Assembly: GCF_019511645.1 (NCBI RefSeq)
Contig: NZ_JAEUAX010000005.1
Coordinates: forward strand, 124,001 to 188,000
Length of the DNA: 64,000 bases
From: Microbacterium ureisolvens
Lineage (GTDB): Bacteria > Actinomycetota > Actinomycetes > Actinomycetales > Microbacteriaceae
Direction of reading: 5' to 3'
The number at the start of each line of letters is the position of its first letter. The stretch's first letter is position 1. The notes under the pieces were generated by a model that was given only the letters and a program-made list of their open reading frames with translations, made no database searches and had not been told where the DNA came from. Of the stretch, positions 8,995-15,845 are shown one piece after another. Both the position numbers and the translations under genes were made by a program.

Positions 8995-9441
8995 TCAGGG
9001 CGTGCGCGGGTCCGCGGGAGCGGATCCGCGCACCGCGCCGGCGGCCTGCTGGGCCGCGCGATCCTTCGCCACCGCGTCGCCGATCATCTGTCCCCCGCTG
9101 CGCAGGAGGGCGCGACGCCACGGAAGGGTGCCCTCGATCTCGATCTGGATCGAGATCGACAGGATGGTCCGGATGAGGACGATGAGCCCCAGGATCGCGG
9201 CATCCTCGAGCGAGGGCTTCGAGGTGATCGTGCGGATGAGGTCTGCCGCGACGAGCACTTCGAGCCCGAGGAGGATCGCGGCGCCGAGGGTCGTGCGCAG
9301 CGTCGTGAACGCCTGCTGCCCGCCCTCATGGCGGGCGAGCGACCGCGCTCCGAGAACGAGGGCGATAACGAAGCCGACGATCATGGCGGCGGCGCCGATC
9401 GCCTCGAATCCGACGGCGACGGCGGTGAACACCTCCTCCAT
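8995..9441 (-). CDS. DUF1622 family membrane protein
   Basis: This is an integral membrane protein of about 148 residues with three hydrophobic segments and the DUF1622 pattern (FEAIGAAAMIVGF, then LGLEVLVAADLIRTI). Its biochemical role is unknown. The start could be the ATG at 9441 or the GTG two codons upstream at 9447. Both lie inside a perfect 18-bp inverted repeat (9440-9478), and no Shine-Dalgarno sequence is exposed. The basic C-terminal tail is probably cytoplasmic. Confidence 0.82.
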   Translation of the reverse strand: MEEVFTAVAVGFEAIGAAAMIVGFVIALVLGARSLARHEGGQQAFTTLRTTLGAAILLGLEVLVAADLIRTITSKPSLEDAAILGLIVLIRTILSISIQIEIEGTLPWRRALLRSGGQMIGDAVAKDRAAQQAAGAVRGSAPADPRTP

Positions 9442-9478
9442 GTGCACGCGCCCAGCCTAGGGCTGGGCGCGTGCACAT
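9440..9478. repeat. 18-bp perfect inverted repeat over the DUF1622 start
   Basis: The arms 9440-9457 and 9461-9478 are exact reverse complements around a 3-base loop (TAG). The hairpin contains the start codon of the downstream minus-strand gene. It could be a bidirectional terminator for the upstream gene, a translation-blocking stem, or an operator. No U-tract follows it on the minus strand, so a simple terminator is less likely. Confidence 0.75.
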
Positions 9479-9497
9479 CGGCGGCGGAATCGCGGCA

Positions 9498-10124
9498 TCA
9501 GCCCGCCGGGCCGCGTCGCGGGCGCGCGGGGTCGTCGGTGTCGCCCACCGACACCTGCCGTGCGAGTTCGTCGATGTCGTTCTCCGGGAGCTCGATGCCC
9601 GACTGCGTGAGCCGTTGGCGCAGCACGTGTGCCACCTCCTCCAGAGGCTGGGTGCCGACATCCTGCCGGGTCTGCGCGACGATGCCCGCGACCTTGTCGA
9701 TGTCGGACGCGTTGTTCTGCGCCATCGCCGGAAGCCGCTGCTCCTGCTCCGGGCCGAGAGCACCGGGAGTGCGCTGGGCCTCGCTCGCGGTCTGGGTCTC
9801 GCGGGCGCCGTCCTGACCGTGGTGGTCGATGCCGTCATCCACGACTCCGATCCCGACGGCCTCGTGGCTCGGCGCCGGCGCTGCCGGGGCCGCAGGCTCG
9901 ACGTCGCCCTCCCTCGCGGGGTCGCGCTCCCCTGCGGGAGTGCCCTCATTCCATGCCGGCGCTTCTTGCGCGTCCGGAGCGGGCTCGCCCATCGTGGGGG
10001 CGGGTTCGGGAGAGTCTTCGCGCACGGGTTCGCCCGGCGCGGGCGTCGACGCGGCACCGGCCGCATCCTCGCGGTCCGGGTAGTTGACACCCGGCTGCTC
10101 GTACTCGTTGCCTGTCGTGCTCAT
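9498..10124 (-). CDS. Disordered hypothetical protein
   Basis: The protein has 208 residues. The first half is rich in Pro, Ala, Glu and Gly and looks disordered. A C-terminal segment (about residues 125-195) looks helical, with alternating charged and hydrophobic residues. There is no signal peptide, membrane helix or known domain. The ATG overlaps the stop of the 79-residue gene upstream by one base (TGATG), so the two are translated together. Confidence 0.65.
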   Translation of the reverse strand: MSTTGNEYEQPGVNYPDREDAAGAASTPAPGEPVREDSPEPAPTMGEPAPDAQEAPAWNEGTPAGERDPAREGDVEPAAPAAPAPSHEAVGIGVVDDGIDHHGQDGARETQTASEAQRTPGALGPEQEQRLPAMAQNNASDIDKVAGIVAQTRQDVGTQPLEEVAHVLRQRLTQSGIELPENDIDELARQVSVGDTDDPARPRRGPAG

Positions 10125-10363
10125 CAGGGCTGTTCCCCTCTCTCGCTGTCGGTCAGCATGTCGGGATCGGCGCCTCGCCGGGCCGCCTCGCCCTGGACCG
10201 GATCATCCGGCTGCAGTGCCGCATCCGTGAGCAGCTCGGATTCGGCTGCCTGTGCGCTGCGCTCGCGGGATTCCGTGTCGTCCACCGCATCCCGCCCTCC
10301 GGGCGGGTCCGCGTTGATGACGCCTTCGGGAAGTTTCTGGTCGTTCGACCCTTCACGGCCCAT
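10124..10363 (-). CDS. Small acidic hypothetical protein, 79 aa
   Basis: This acidic, polar and probably disordered protein has no recognised domain. The ATG at 10363 is chosen because GAGAGGAGC sits at the right distance upstream. Its stop overlaps the start of the next minus-strand gene by one base, which makes a two-gene unit. Small disordered proteins of this composition are often stress-related in actinobacteria, but nothing here proves that. Confidence 0.6.
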   Translation of the reverse strand: MGREGSNDQKLPEGVINADPPGGRDAVDDTESRERSAQAAESELLTDAALQPDDPVQGEAARRGADPDMLTDSERGEQP

Positions 10364-10460
10364 CGCATGCTCCTCTCGTCAGCCTCCACCCTCCGACGAG
10401 CGGGGCGTCGGCGATATGGGGTTGACAAGGCGAGACGACGGTGTCGGCGCGGTCACGCCG

Positions 10461-10754
10461 TCAAGGACGCGGATTCAGGATGCCGCGACGCGAGGGGTTC
10501 GCATCGAACCAGTCAGCGACGTACCAGCACACCGGGATGACTTTGCGGTCGCCGCGCTGCTCGAGCTCCTCCACGGCACGCTCGACGAGCTCGCCGGCGT
10601 ACCCGTGCCCGCGGAAGGTGGGGATCGTGTAGGCACGCGTCATGGCAACGGTGCGGCCGTCGTCGCGATAATCCAGCACGCTCACCAGGTCGTCGCCACG
10701 GTGCAGGGTGTACCGGGAGGCGTCGGTCTCTTTCGTGAAGCGGAGCTCGGTCAC
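10461..10754 (-). CDS. Small GNAT-family N-acetyltransferase
   Basis: This is a compact acetyltransferase-like protein of 97 residues of the NATD1/COG2388 type. The acetyl-CoA-binding segment TFRGHGYAGELVE is near residue 46, and the family's C-terminal IPVCWYVADWF follows. It has a GTG start. A TAGCCT box at 10761-10766 lies 6 bases before it, consistent with a leaderless transcript. The substrate is unknown. Confidence 0.82.
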   Translation of the reverse strand: MTELRFTKETDASRYTLHRGDDLVSVLDYRDDGRTVAMTRAYTIPTFRGHGYAGELVERAVEELEQRGDRKVIPVCWYVADWFDANPSRRGILNPRP

Positions 10755-10815
10755 GCGGACAGGCTACGCCCGCGGTAGGACAGCCGGACGCGTCTGTGGG
10801 GATGTCGCAGTGATC

Positions 10816-10855
10816 GCTCAGCTGACACTCGGTGTCACCCGACGTGGAACTGAGC
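10816..10855. promoter_or_regulatory. Nested dyad upstream of the leader-peptide promoter
   Basis: TGACAC-TCG-GTGTCA at 10823-10837 is a perfect inverted repeat. An outer pair, GCTCAG (10816-10821) and CTGAGC (10850-10855), encloses it. It lies about 46 bp upstream of the -35 box at 10901 and could be an activator or repressor site. Confidence 0.4.
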
Positions 10856-10900
10856 AATCTGTCACATTCCGAAACGATCTGGGCTCAGAACCCGTGCGAT

Positions 10901-10930
10901 TTGACGTTTTCGGACAAAGTCGGTAATAAT
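10901..10930 (+). promoter_or_regulatory. Sigma-70-type promoter for the leader peptide
   Basis: TTGACG (10901-10906), a 17-bp spacer and TAATAA (10924-10929) form the closest match to a consensus promoter in this part of the window. The start site expected 7-8 bases downstream falls on the ATG at 10938, so the message would begin at or next to the start codon. Confidence 0.7.
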
Positions 10931-10937
10931 CGGGCTC

Positions 10938-11039
10938 ATGACTGACAACGCGCTGTATCTGTCCGCCCGGGAGGCGAACAGGACTGCCGGCATGATGATG
11001 GCCGGCCGCATTGTCATGTGTTGTCGAATGTGCCACTAG
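10938..11039 (+). CDS. Cysteine-ended leader peptide, 33 aa
   Basis: This is a short open frame with a methionine-rich middle and a C-terminus reading VMCCRMCH, which places three Cys codons within the last six codons. It begins almost exactly where the strong promoter should start transcription. Mycobacterial studies describe leaderless cysteine-rich small ORFs that sense cysteine supply and control downstream genes by ribosome stalling, and this has the same layout. The next gene is the winged-helix regulator at 11267. The sensing role is inferred. Confidence 0.6.
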   Translation: MTDNALYLSAREANRTAGMMMAGRIVMCCRMCH

Positions 11040-11266
11040 CACGGTGACCCCCGTCGGACTCCTCCTCCGCTTCTGAACACGGATCGCAGAGAGTCCCCCG
11101 AAGCACCGGTTTCGTGCGTCGATCACGCGCACCCGGACCCGCTTCGCACACCGCCCAACGTCGGGCACAGGCCTCACCCGGCCTACGGCCTTTCTCGCCA
11201 CCGACGACCAGGGCCGCAGCACATCATCGACCCGCCATCCGGGTTCCTCCCGCAAGGACCATCATC
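11040..11266 (+). other. Untranslated leader between small ORF and regulator
   Basis: This is 227 bases without a convincing gene. It is C-rich with several CCCG/CGGG words that could pair. I see no clear rho-independent terminator. AAGGACC before 11267 is the ribosome site of the regulator. Any attenuation fold would lie here. Confidence 0.4.
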
Positions 11267-12016
11267 ATGTCGACCACCGCCCTCCTCGACCGTCCCGCCA
11301 CCGCCGCGCCCGTCCGCCACCTCCGCGCCGTGAATCACCCGGCCCCGGTCGAGGCACCCGCCGCACCCGCCCCCGAGCCGGCGCAGCCCGGCGGCCGCGC
11401 CCTTCCCGCCGGCACCGCGCCGCGCGGCTTCGCCCTCTACGTCGGCATCGACGAGGCCAAGGCCGCCGCCTCCGGCGTGAACCTGGGCGTGCTCGTCGAC
11501 GCACTGCGCCGCACCCTCGCCGAGCTCGCCCCGTCCGCCGAGACCTACGCCACCGTCGCCCTCGCGCCCGTCGGCTCGGGCGGCCGCGACGTCGACGTGG
11601 TGCGCCTTGCGCTGCACGAGCCCTCGGCCGTCGCACGCACCAAGCAGGAGGAGCCCGAGGACGAAGAGCCGGCTTCGGGTGGCGTGGTCGTCGACATCTC
11701 GCGCAAGCGCGTGCTCATCGACGGCGAGTCGGCCGCCTTCACGTTCAAGGAGTTCGAGCTGCTGCAGTACCTCGTGCTCCGCGAGGGCCGCACCATCGAG
11801 CGCACGGAGCTCGTGACCTCGCTCTGGCAGGGCGCGACCGACGACGACGCTCCGGGTGAGCGCACCATCGACGTGCACGTCCGGCGCCTGCGCGCCAAGC
11901 TCGGCCGCTACGAAGACATCGTGCGCACCGTCCGCGGCGTCGGCTACCGCTTCGACCGTCACGCCGACGTCGTCATCCGCTACGGCCACGGCACCCCGTC
12001 GCCCGACCGCTTCTGA
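11267..12016 (+). CDS. Winged-helix regulator lacking a receiver domain
   Basis: This is a 249-residue DNA-binding protein. Residues 1-50 are Pro/Ala-rich and probably disordered. Residues 58-130 form a small alpha/beta domain I do not recognise. Residues 145-235 are an OmpR/PhoB-type winged helix (TFKEFELLQYL, then RTIDVHVRRLRAKLG and VRGVGYRF). There is no phosphoacceptor domain, so it is not a standard response regulator. The middle domain may sense a ligand or partner. It sits behind the cysteine-ended leader peptide, which suggests control linked to cysteine or sulfur status. Confidence 0.8.
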   Translation: MSTTALLDRPATAAPVRHLRAVNHPAPVEAPAAPAPEPAQPGGRALPAGTAPRGFALYVGIDEAKAAASGVNLGVLVDALRRTLAELAPSAETYATVALAPVGSGGRDVDVVRLALHEPSAVARTKQEEPEDEEPASGGVVVDISRKRVLIDGESAAFTFKEFELLQYLVLREGRTIERTELVTSLWQGATDDDAPGERTIDVHVRRLRAKLGRYEDIVRTVRGVGYRFDRHADVVIRYGHGTPSPDRF

Positions 12017-12107
12017 TCCCCGCCGCCCGCGCGTGCGGCGGGTCGCGACGGCCCGCTACACGTCACCACGGAACGGATGTCGGAGGCCGGGGCGTAGGGT
12101 GGGCGGC

Positions 12108-13115
12108 ATGACCACCTCGCTCTCGCGCATCCCTCGGACGAGGGATGCCGAGCGCTTCGGTCCTCGCGCTCAGACGCGCGATCCCCGACCCGATCACGGC
12201 CGACCGATCGAGACGGAGTACCGGCCGCGGCACCCGCTGGATCTGCGCCGTACAGTGCTGTACCAGCGGCGCGGAGCCGGCGACCCGACGATGGCGGTCT
12301 CGGGCGCGGTGATCTGGCGGGTGAGCCGCACGCCTGCCGGCATCGCGACGCTCGCCATCCGCGAGACGCATCCCGGGGTCATCCGCGGCGCGGCCTGGGG
12401 CCCTGGCCGCGAGTGGGCCCTTGCACAGCTTCCTGCGCTGTGCGGCGCCGACGACGACGCCGGCGACTTCGACGCATCGCAGCATCCGCTCATCGCCGAC
12501 GCCCACCACCGCAATCCGGGCCTGCGTCTCTCGCGCACCGATCTCGTGTTCGACGCGCTGGCCAGCGCGATCTTCGAGCAGAAGGTCACCGGCATGCAGG
12601 CGTTCGGCGCGTGGCGGCGCATCGTGACCTGGTGCGGTGCACGAGCCCCCGGCCCGACGCCGGCGCCGATGTTCGCGCCGCCGACGATCGACGGCTGGCA
12701 GCACATTCCGTCGTGGGTCTGGCACCGCGCGGGGCTCGAGCCGCCGCAGTCGATGACCGTCGTGCACGCGGCGCGGCGCGGCGACGCGATCGTCCGAAGC
12801 GTGCTCGCCGCCGAAGACGGCGAGGCCGTCGAGCGTGTGCTGATCAGTCAGCGCGGCATCGGCCCGTGGACTGCGGCCGAGACCCGCATCCGGGCCCTCG
12901 GCGATCCCGACGCGGTGAGCGTCGGCGACTACCACGTGGCTCACGAGGTCGGCTACGCGTTGACGGGCCACCGGACGGACGACGATGGGATGCTGCGGCT
13001 CCTGGCCGCGTGGCCGGGTCAACGTCAGCGCGTCATCCGCCTCATCGGCGCCAGCGGTGTGCGCGAGCCTCGCCGCGGCGCGCGCCTGCACCCGGAGGAC
13101 CACCGCGACCGCTGA
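12108..13115 (+). CDS. AlkA-like DNA-3-methyladenine glycosylase
   Basis: This 335-residue protein is a base-excision repair enzyme of the HhH-GPD superfamily. The helix-hairpin-helix reads RGIGPWTAAETRIRAL near residue 255, followed by DAVSVGDYHV, whose Asp matches the catalytic Asp of AlkA. Upstream, FDALASAIFEQKVT matches the conserved helix before the HhH. The N-terminal region corresponds to the AlkA_N-like beta domain. A TAGGGT box at 12095-12100 lies 7 bases before the ATG. It removes alkylated purines by family inference. Confidence 0.87.
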   Translation: MTTSLSRIPRTRDAERFGPRAQTRDPRPDHGRPIETEYRPRHPLDLRRTVLYQRRGAGDPTMAVSGAVIWRVSRTPAGIATLAIRETHPGVIRGAAWGPGREWALAQLPALCGADDDAGDFDASQHPLIADAHHRNPGLRLSRTDLVFDALASAIFEQKVTGMQAFGAWRRIVTWCGARAPGPTPAPMFAPPTIDGWQHIPSWVWHRAGLEPPQSMTVVHAARRGDAIVRSVLAAEDGEAVERVLISQRGIGPWTAAETRIRALGDPDAVSVGDYHVAHEVGYALTGHRTDDDGMLRLLAAWPGQRQRVIRLIGASGVREPRRGARLHPEDHRDR

Positions 13116-13127
13116 CTCCGACGTGTG

Positions 13128-13175
13128 GGATGCGGCGGCCCGGCCGCTGCGAAGAGCTGCCGGGCCGCCGCATCC
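13128..13175. terminator. Bidirectional terminator hairpin
   Basis: Perfect 16-bp arms (13128-13143 and 13160-13175) lie between the convergent glycosylase and rtcB genes. The outer ends are GGATGC and GCATCC, the same as several other terminators in this window. Confidence 0.8.
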
Positions 13176-13177
13176 GT

Positions 13178-14347
13178 TCAGTCGCCCTTCACGTTGACGA
13201 GCTGCCGCAGCGTGTGCCGCACGACGACGAGGTCGGCCGCGTCGGACATGACCCGGTCGATCGGCTTGTACGCCTGCGGGATCTCGTCGATGAACGCGTC
13301 GGTGTCGCGGAACTCGATCCCGGTCATCGCCGCGCGCAGCTGCTCGTGTGTGAACGTGCGGCGCGCCGCGGTCCGCGAGAACTCCCGACCCGCACCATGC
13401 GGCGAGGAGTTCAGCGACAGCGGATTGCCGAGGCCCTCCACGACGTAGGACGCCGTTCCCATCGAACCGGGGATGAGGCCCGGCCGACCGGCGTCCGCCT
13501 GGATCGCACCCTTGCGGGATACCCACACCTGCTTGCCGAAGTGCTTCTCCGACTCCGTGAAGTTGTGGTGGCAGTTGATCCGCTCGTGCTCGATGACCGG
13601 CGCGCCCATGGTCTCCGAGAGCTGACGCGCGACGCGGTCCATCATCTCCTCACGATTGAGCAGGGCGAAATGCTGTGCCCACCGCAGCTCGCGGATGTAG
13701 GCCCGGAACTCCGGCGTGCCCTCGACGAGGTACGCGAGGTCGGGGTCGGGAAGCTCGATCCACCACTGCTTCGCCAGGCGCTGCGCGACACCGATGTGGT
13801 GCATGGCGATCTTGTTGCCGACACCCCGCGAACCGGAGTGGAGGAACATCCACACGCGGTCGAGCTCGTCCACCGACACCTCGATGAAGTGGTTGCCCGA
13901 CCCCAGCGAGCCGAGCTGCAGCCGCCAATGGCCGGCGTACCGCGCCGGGTCGAACTCGGCGTTCCGGGCGAGCTCCTCCAGCTCCGCGACTCGCGGCTCG
14001 GCGGTGGCGACCACCTTGCGGTTGTCGCGCCCGGCCGAGAGCGGCACGGCCCGCTCGATCTGCTCGCGCAGGTGCGTGAGATCGCGCTCGGCGAGCTGCG
14101 CCTTCGTGAACTGGGTGCGCACGGCGATCATGCCGCAGCCGATGTCGACACCGACGGCAGCGGGCATGATTGCCCCGAGCGTCGGGATGACCGACCCGAC
14201 GGTCGCGCCCTTCCCGAGGTGGGCATCGGGCATGAGAGCCAGATGCGGGTGGATGAACGGCATGCGGGACGAGGTGCGGGCCTGCTCGACGGTCTTCTCG
14301 TCGATCAGGCTCGCCCACGAGAGCAGCCGGTCTGTGAGCCTCTCCAT
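13178..14347 (-). CDS. rtcB: RtcB-family RNA ligase
   Basis: This is a GTP-dependent, Mn-requiring RNA ligase that joins 2',3'-cyclic-phosphate ends to 5'-OH ends in RNA repair or tRNA splicing. It has 389 residues, the length of the shorter bacterial RtcB branch. Motifs are VDIGCGM, LGSGNHF, LHSGSRGVGNKIA, NCHHNF, and HGAGREFSR, which contains the His that is guanylylated. I use the ATG at 14347 because AGGAAAGGAATC precedes it. An upstream promoter, a 30-codon ORF and two hairpins suggest regulated expression. No RtcR or archease gene is nearby. Confidence 0.93.
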   Translation of the reverse strand: MERLTDRLLSWASLIDEKTVEQARTSSRMPFIHPHLALMPDAHLGKGATVGSVIPTLGAIMPAAVGVDIGCGMIAVRTQFTKAQLAERDLTHLREQIERAVPLSAGRDNRKVVATAEPRVAELEELARNAEFDPARYAGHWRLQLGSLGSGNHFIEVSVDELDRVWMFLHSGSRGVGNKIAMHHIGVAQRLAKQWWIELPDPDLAYLVEGTPEFRAYIRELRWAQHFALLNREEMMDRVARQLSETMGAPVIEHERINCHHNFTESEKHFGKQVWVSRKGAIQADAGRPGLIPGSMGTASYVVEGLGNPLSLNSSPHGAGREFSRTAARRTFTHEQLRAAMTGIEFRDTDAFIDEIPQAYKPIDRVMSDAADLVVVRHTLRQLVNVKGD

Positions 14348-14369
14348 GATTCCTTTCCTTGCGTGCTCA

Positions 14370-14387
14370 CGCACCCGTTCGGGTGCG
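14370..14387 (-). promoter_or_regulatory. Hairpin just upstream of the rtcB ribosome site
   Basis: CGCACCC (14370-14376), a 4-base loop and GGGTGCG (14381-14387) form a tight hairpin 23 bases before the rtcB ATG. It may shape translation or act as an alternative fold to the terminator-like stem at 14430-14458. Confidence 0.45.
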
Positions 14388-14429
14388 CGGGGCGGGCCGT
14401 CGGCTCGGGACTCCCCCCTGGAAAGGGAA

Positions 14430-14458
14430 ACGCCCCGGACCTGTGCGGTGCGGGGCGT
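14430..14458 (-). terminator. Candidate attenuator in the rtcB leader
   Basis: On the minus strand, ACGCCCCG pairs with CGGGGCGT around a 13-base loop, followed by a TTTCCCTTTCC tract. It lies between the 30-codon leader ORF and rtcB, in the position of an intrinsic attenuator. Confidence 0.5.
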
Positions 14459-14474
14459 GGATCAGCGGATGCTG

Positions 14475-14567
14475 CTACACGGCCTGCGCCGGAGGGGACG
14501 ACTCGTAGCGGTCGTTGGGCTGCTGACCCAGGACCGCCTCGAAACGGAGTGCGCGCTCGGCGTTCAT
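14475..14567 (-). CDS. 30-codon leader ORF upstream of rtcB
   Basis: This short frame (30 residues, ending PPAQAV) starts at an ATG preceded by GAGAGGACG, a good ribosome site. It lies downstream of a consensus-like promoter and upstream of a terminator-like hairpin and rtcB. I do not recognise the peptide. It could be a regulatory leader or a small functional protein. Confidence 0.5.
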   Translation of the reverse strand: MNAERALRFEAVLGQQPNDRYESSPPAQAV

Positions 14568-14620
14568 CCGTCGTCCTCTCGGCTCGCTCGTGATGCCGCG
14601 CCGGCGGGCGCAGCCAGGCC

Positions 14621-14650
14621 ACGTTAGAGGAGGCCGGAGCGCGGCGTCAA
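14621..14650 (-). promoter_or_regulatory. Promoter of the rtcB unit
   Basis: On the minus strand, TTGACG (14650-14645), an 18-bp spacer and TAACGT (14626-14621) form a good housekeeping promoter. The transcript would begin near 14614 and carry the 30-codon ORF, both hairpins and rtcB. Confidence 0.6.
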
Positions 14651-14814
14651 GCATCTTCGCGATGTCGGCACGCGATGACGCGGTCGCAGGGGCGGCGAAG
14701 GGGTCGAAAGGGGCCGGCCGCCGGACCTCCCTTGTGGATGTCGGAGGTGCCGACGACACTGGGACGCGCCACGCGGCCGGGCGCGGCATCCACCACCCAT
14801 TTCAGGAGTTCGAC

Positions 14815-15231
14815 ATGCCCAGCCTCAACCCGTATCTCTCCTTCAGGAACCAAGCCCGTGAGGCGATGACCTTCTACCAGAGCGTGTTCGGGGGCGACCT
14901 CGACATCTCGACGTTCGGCCAGTTCGAGGGGATGGTGCAGGATCCCTCCGAGAACGACCTCGTGATGCACGCGCAGCTCACGAGCCCCGACGGCTTCGTC
15001 CTCATGGCGGCCGACACGCCCACCGGAATGACCTACGAGAAGCCGGCCGGCATCTCCGTGTCGGTGAGCGGTGACGACGAAGCGTCGCTGCAGGGCTATT
15101 GGGACAAGCTCGCCGACGGCGGCACCATCACAATGCCTTACGACACGCCGCCGTGGGGCGGCAAGTTCGGCATGCTCACCGACCGCTTCGGCATCGACTG
15201 GATGGTGGCGGTCAACGCGCAGCAGGGCTGA
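14815..15231 (+). CDS. VOC-family protein, PhnB-like
   Basis: This is a 138-residue vicinal-oxygen-chelate fold protein of the PhnB/3-demethylubiquinone methyltransferase-like group. The family pattern is clear: NPYLSFRNQAREAMTFYQSVFGG at the start and MLTDRFGIDWMV at the end. These proteins are often annotated as glyoxalase or bleomycin-resistance relatives, but PhnB-type members rarely have proven activity. CAGGAG precedes the ATG. Confidence 0.85.
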   Translation: MPSLNPYLSFRNQAREAMTFYQSVFGGDLDISTFGQFEGMVQDPSENDLVMHAQLTSPDGFVLMAADTPTGMTYEKPAGISVSVSGDDEASLQGYWDKLADGGTITMPYDTPPWGGKFGMLTDRFGIDWMVAVNAQQG

Positions 15232-15344
15232 GCCTGAGCGCGGACTCCGGCGAAGCGCCGGGGTCCGCGCTCGCGCGCGTCGGCGAACACCGGCGCGGCG
15301 GAGCGGTCGACGACGGTGAAGCGCCGCACGCCTAGGCTGGCGGC

Positions 15345-15569
15345 ATGACCACGACGCGGAAGGGCTGGACGCGCGGGCACTCCGGCTGGGCGCTCGGCAC
15401 GGCCCTCATGTTCACGCTGGGGATCGTCTTCGGGCTCATCTGGGGCAACGTGCTGCTGGGCGTCGTACTCGCCGCGGCCGTGTCGATCGGCTGGCTCATG
15501 GCGTACGAGTCGTGGCGCGGGCGCAGTGTCGGGCTCGAGAACCGCGACGACGACGGCGCACAGCTGTAG
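15345..15569 (+). CDS. Small membrane protein, 74 aa
   Basis: This small protein has two adjacent hydrophobic helices (about residues 15-35 and 37-53) with a basic N-terminus and an acidic tail. I recognise no family. A TAGGCT box at 15333-15338 is 6 bases before the ATG, so it is probably leaderless. Confidence 0.65.
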   Translation: MTTTRKGWTRGHSGWALGTALMFTLGIVFGLIWGNVLLGVVLAAAVSIGWLMAYESWRGRSVGLENRDDDGAQL

Positions 15570-15636
15570 CCGAGCCCCTCACCCCTACCCCTCGCCGCCG
15601 CTGCGTCGTATCGTGAGCGCGAGGAGGTGGTCCGCC

Positions 15637-15822
15637 ATGCAGGCAAGCGTCGGCGATCGCGTGATCATCCACGGCCGCGTCGTCGGTGCCGTGGAGCGCG
15701 CGGGTGAGGTCATCGAGGTGCGGGGCAGCGCGGAGAACCCGCTGCTGGTGGTCCGCTACGACGACGGCCACGAGGCGATCCTGTCGCCAGGAAGCGACTG
15801 CGAAGTCCGGCACGCGTCCTGA
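15637..15822 (+). CDS. DUF1918 family protein
   Basis: This 61-residue protein matches the small beta-rich DUF1918 family of actinobacteria: VGDRVIIHG at the start, GEVIEVRG in the middle, and YDDGHEAILSPGSD near the end. The function is unknown. GAGGAGG lies upstream of the ATG. It converges on the S9 peptidase gene with a 23-bp gap. Confidence 0.85.
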   Translation: MQASVGDRVIIHGRVVGAVERAGEVIEVRGSAENPLLVVRYDDGHEAILSPGSDCEVRHAS

Positions 15823-15845
15823 GCCGCGCGCCGGACCGGCGCCGT

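Noticed and set aside
14475..14789. A longer 104-codon version of the small ORF upstream of rtcB
   Set aside because: It would begin upstream of the likely transcription start. The inner ATG at 14567 has the ribosome site.
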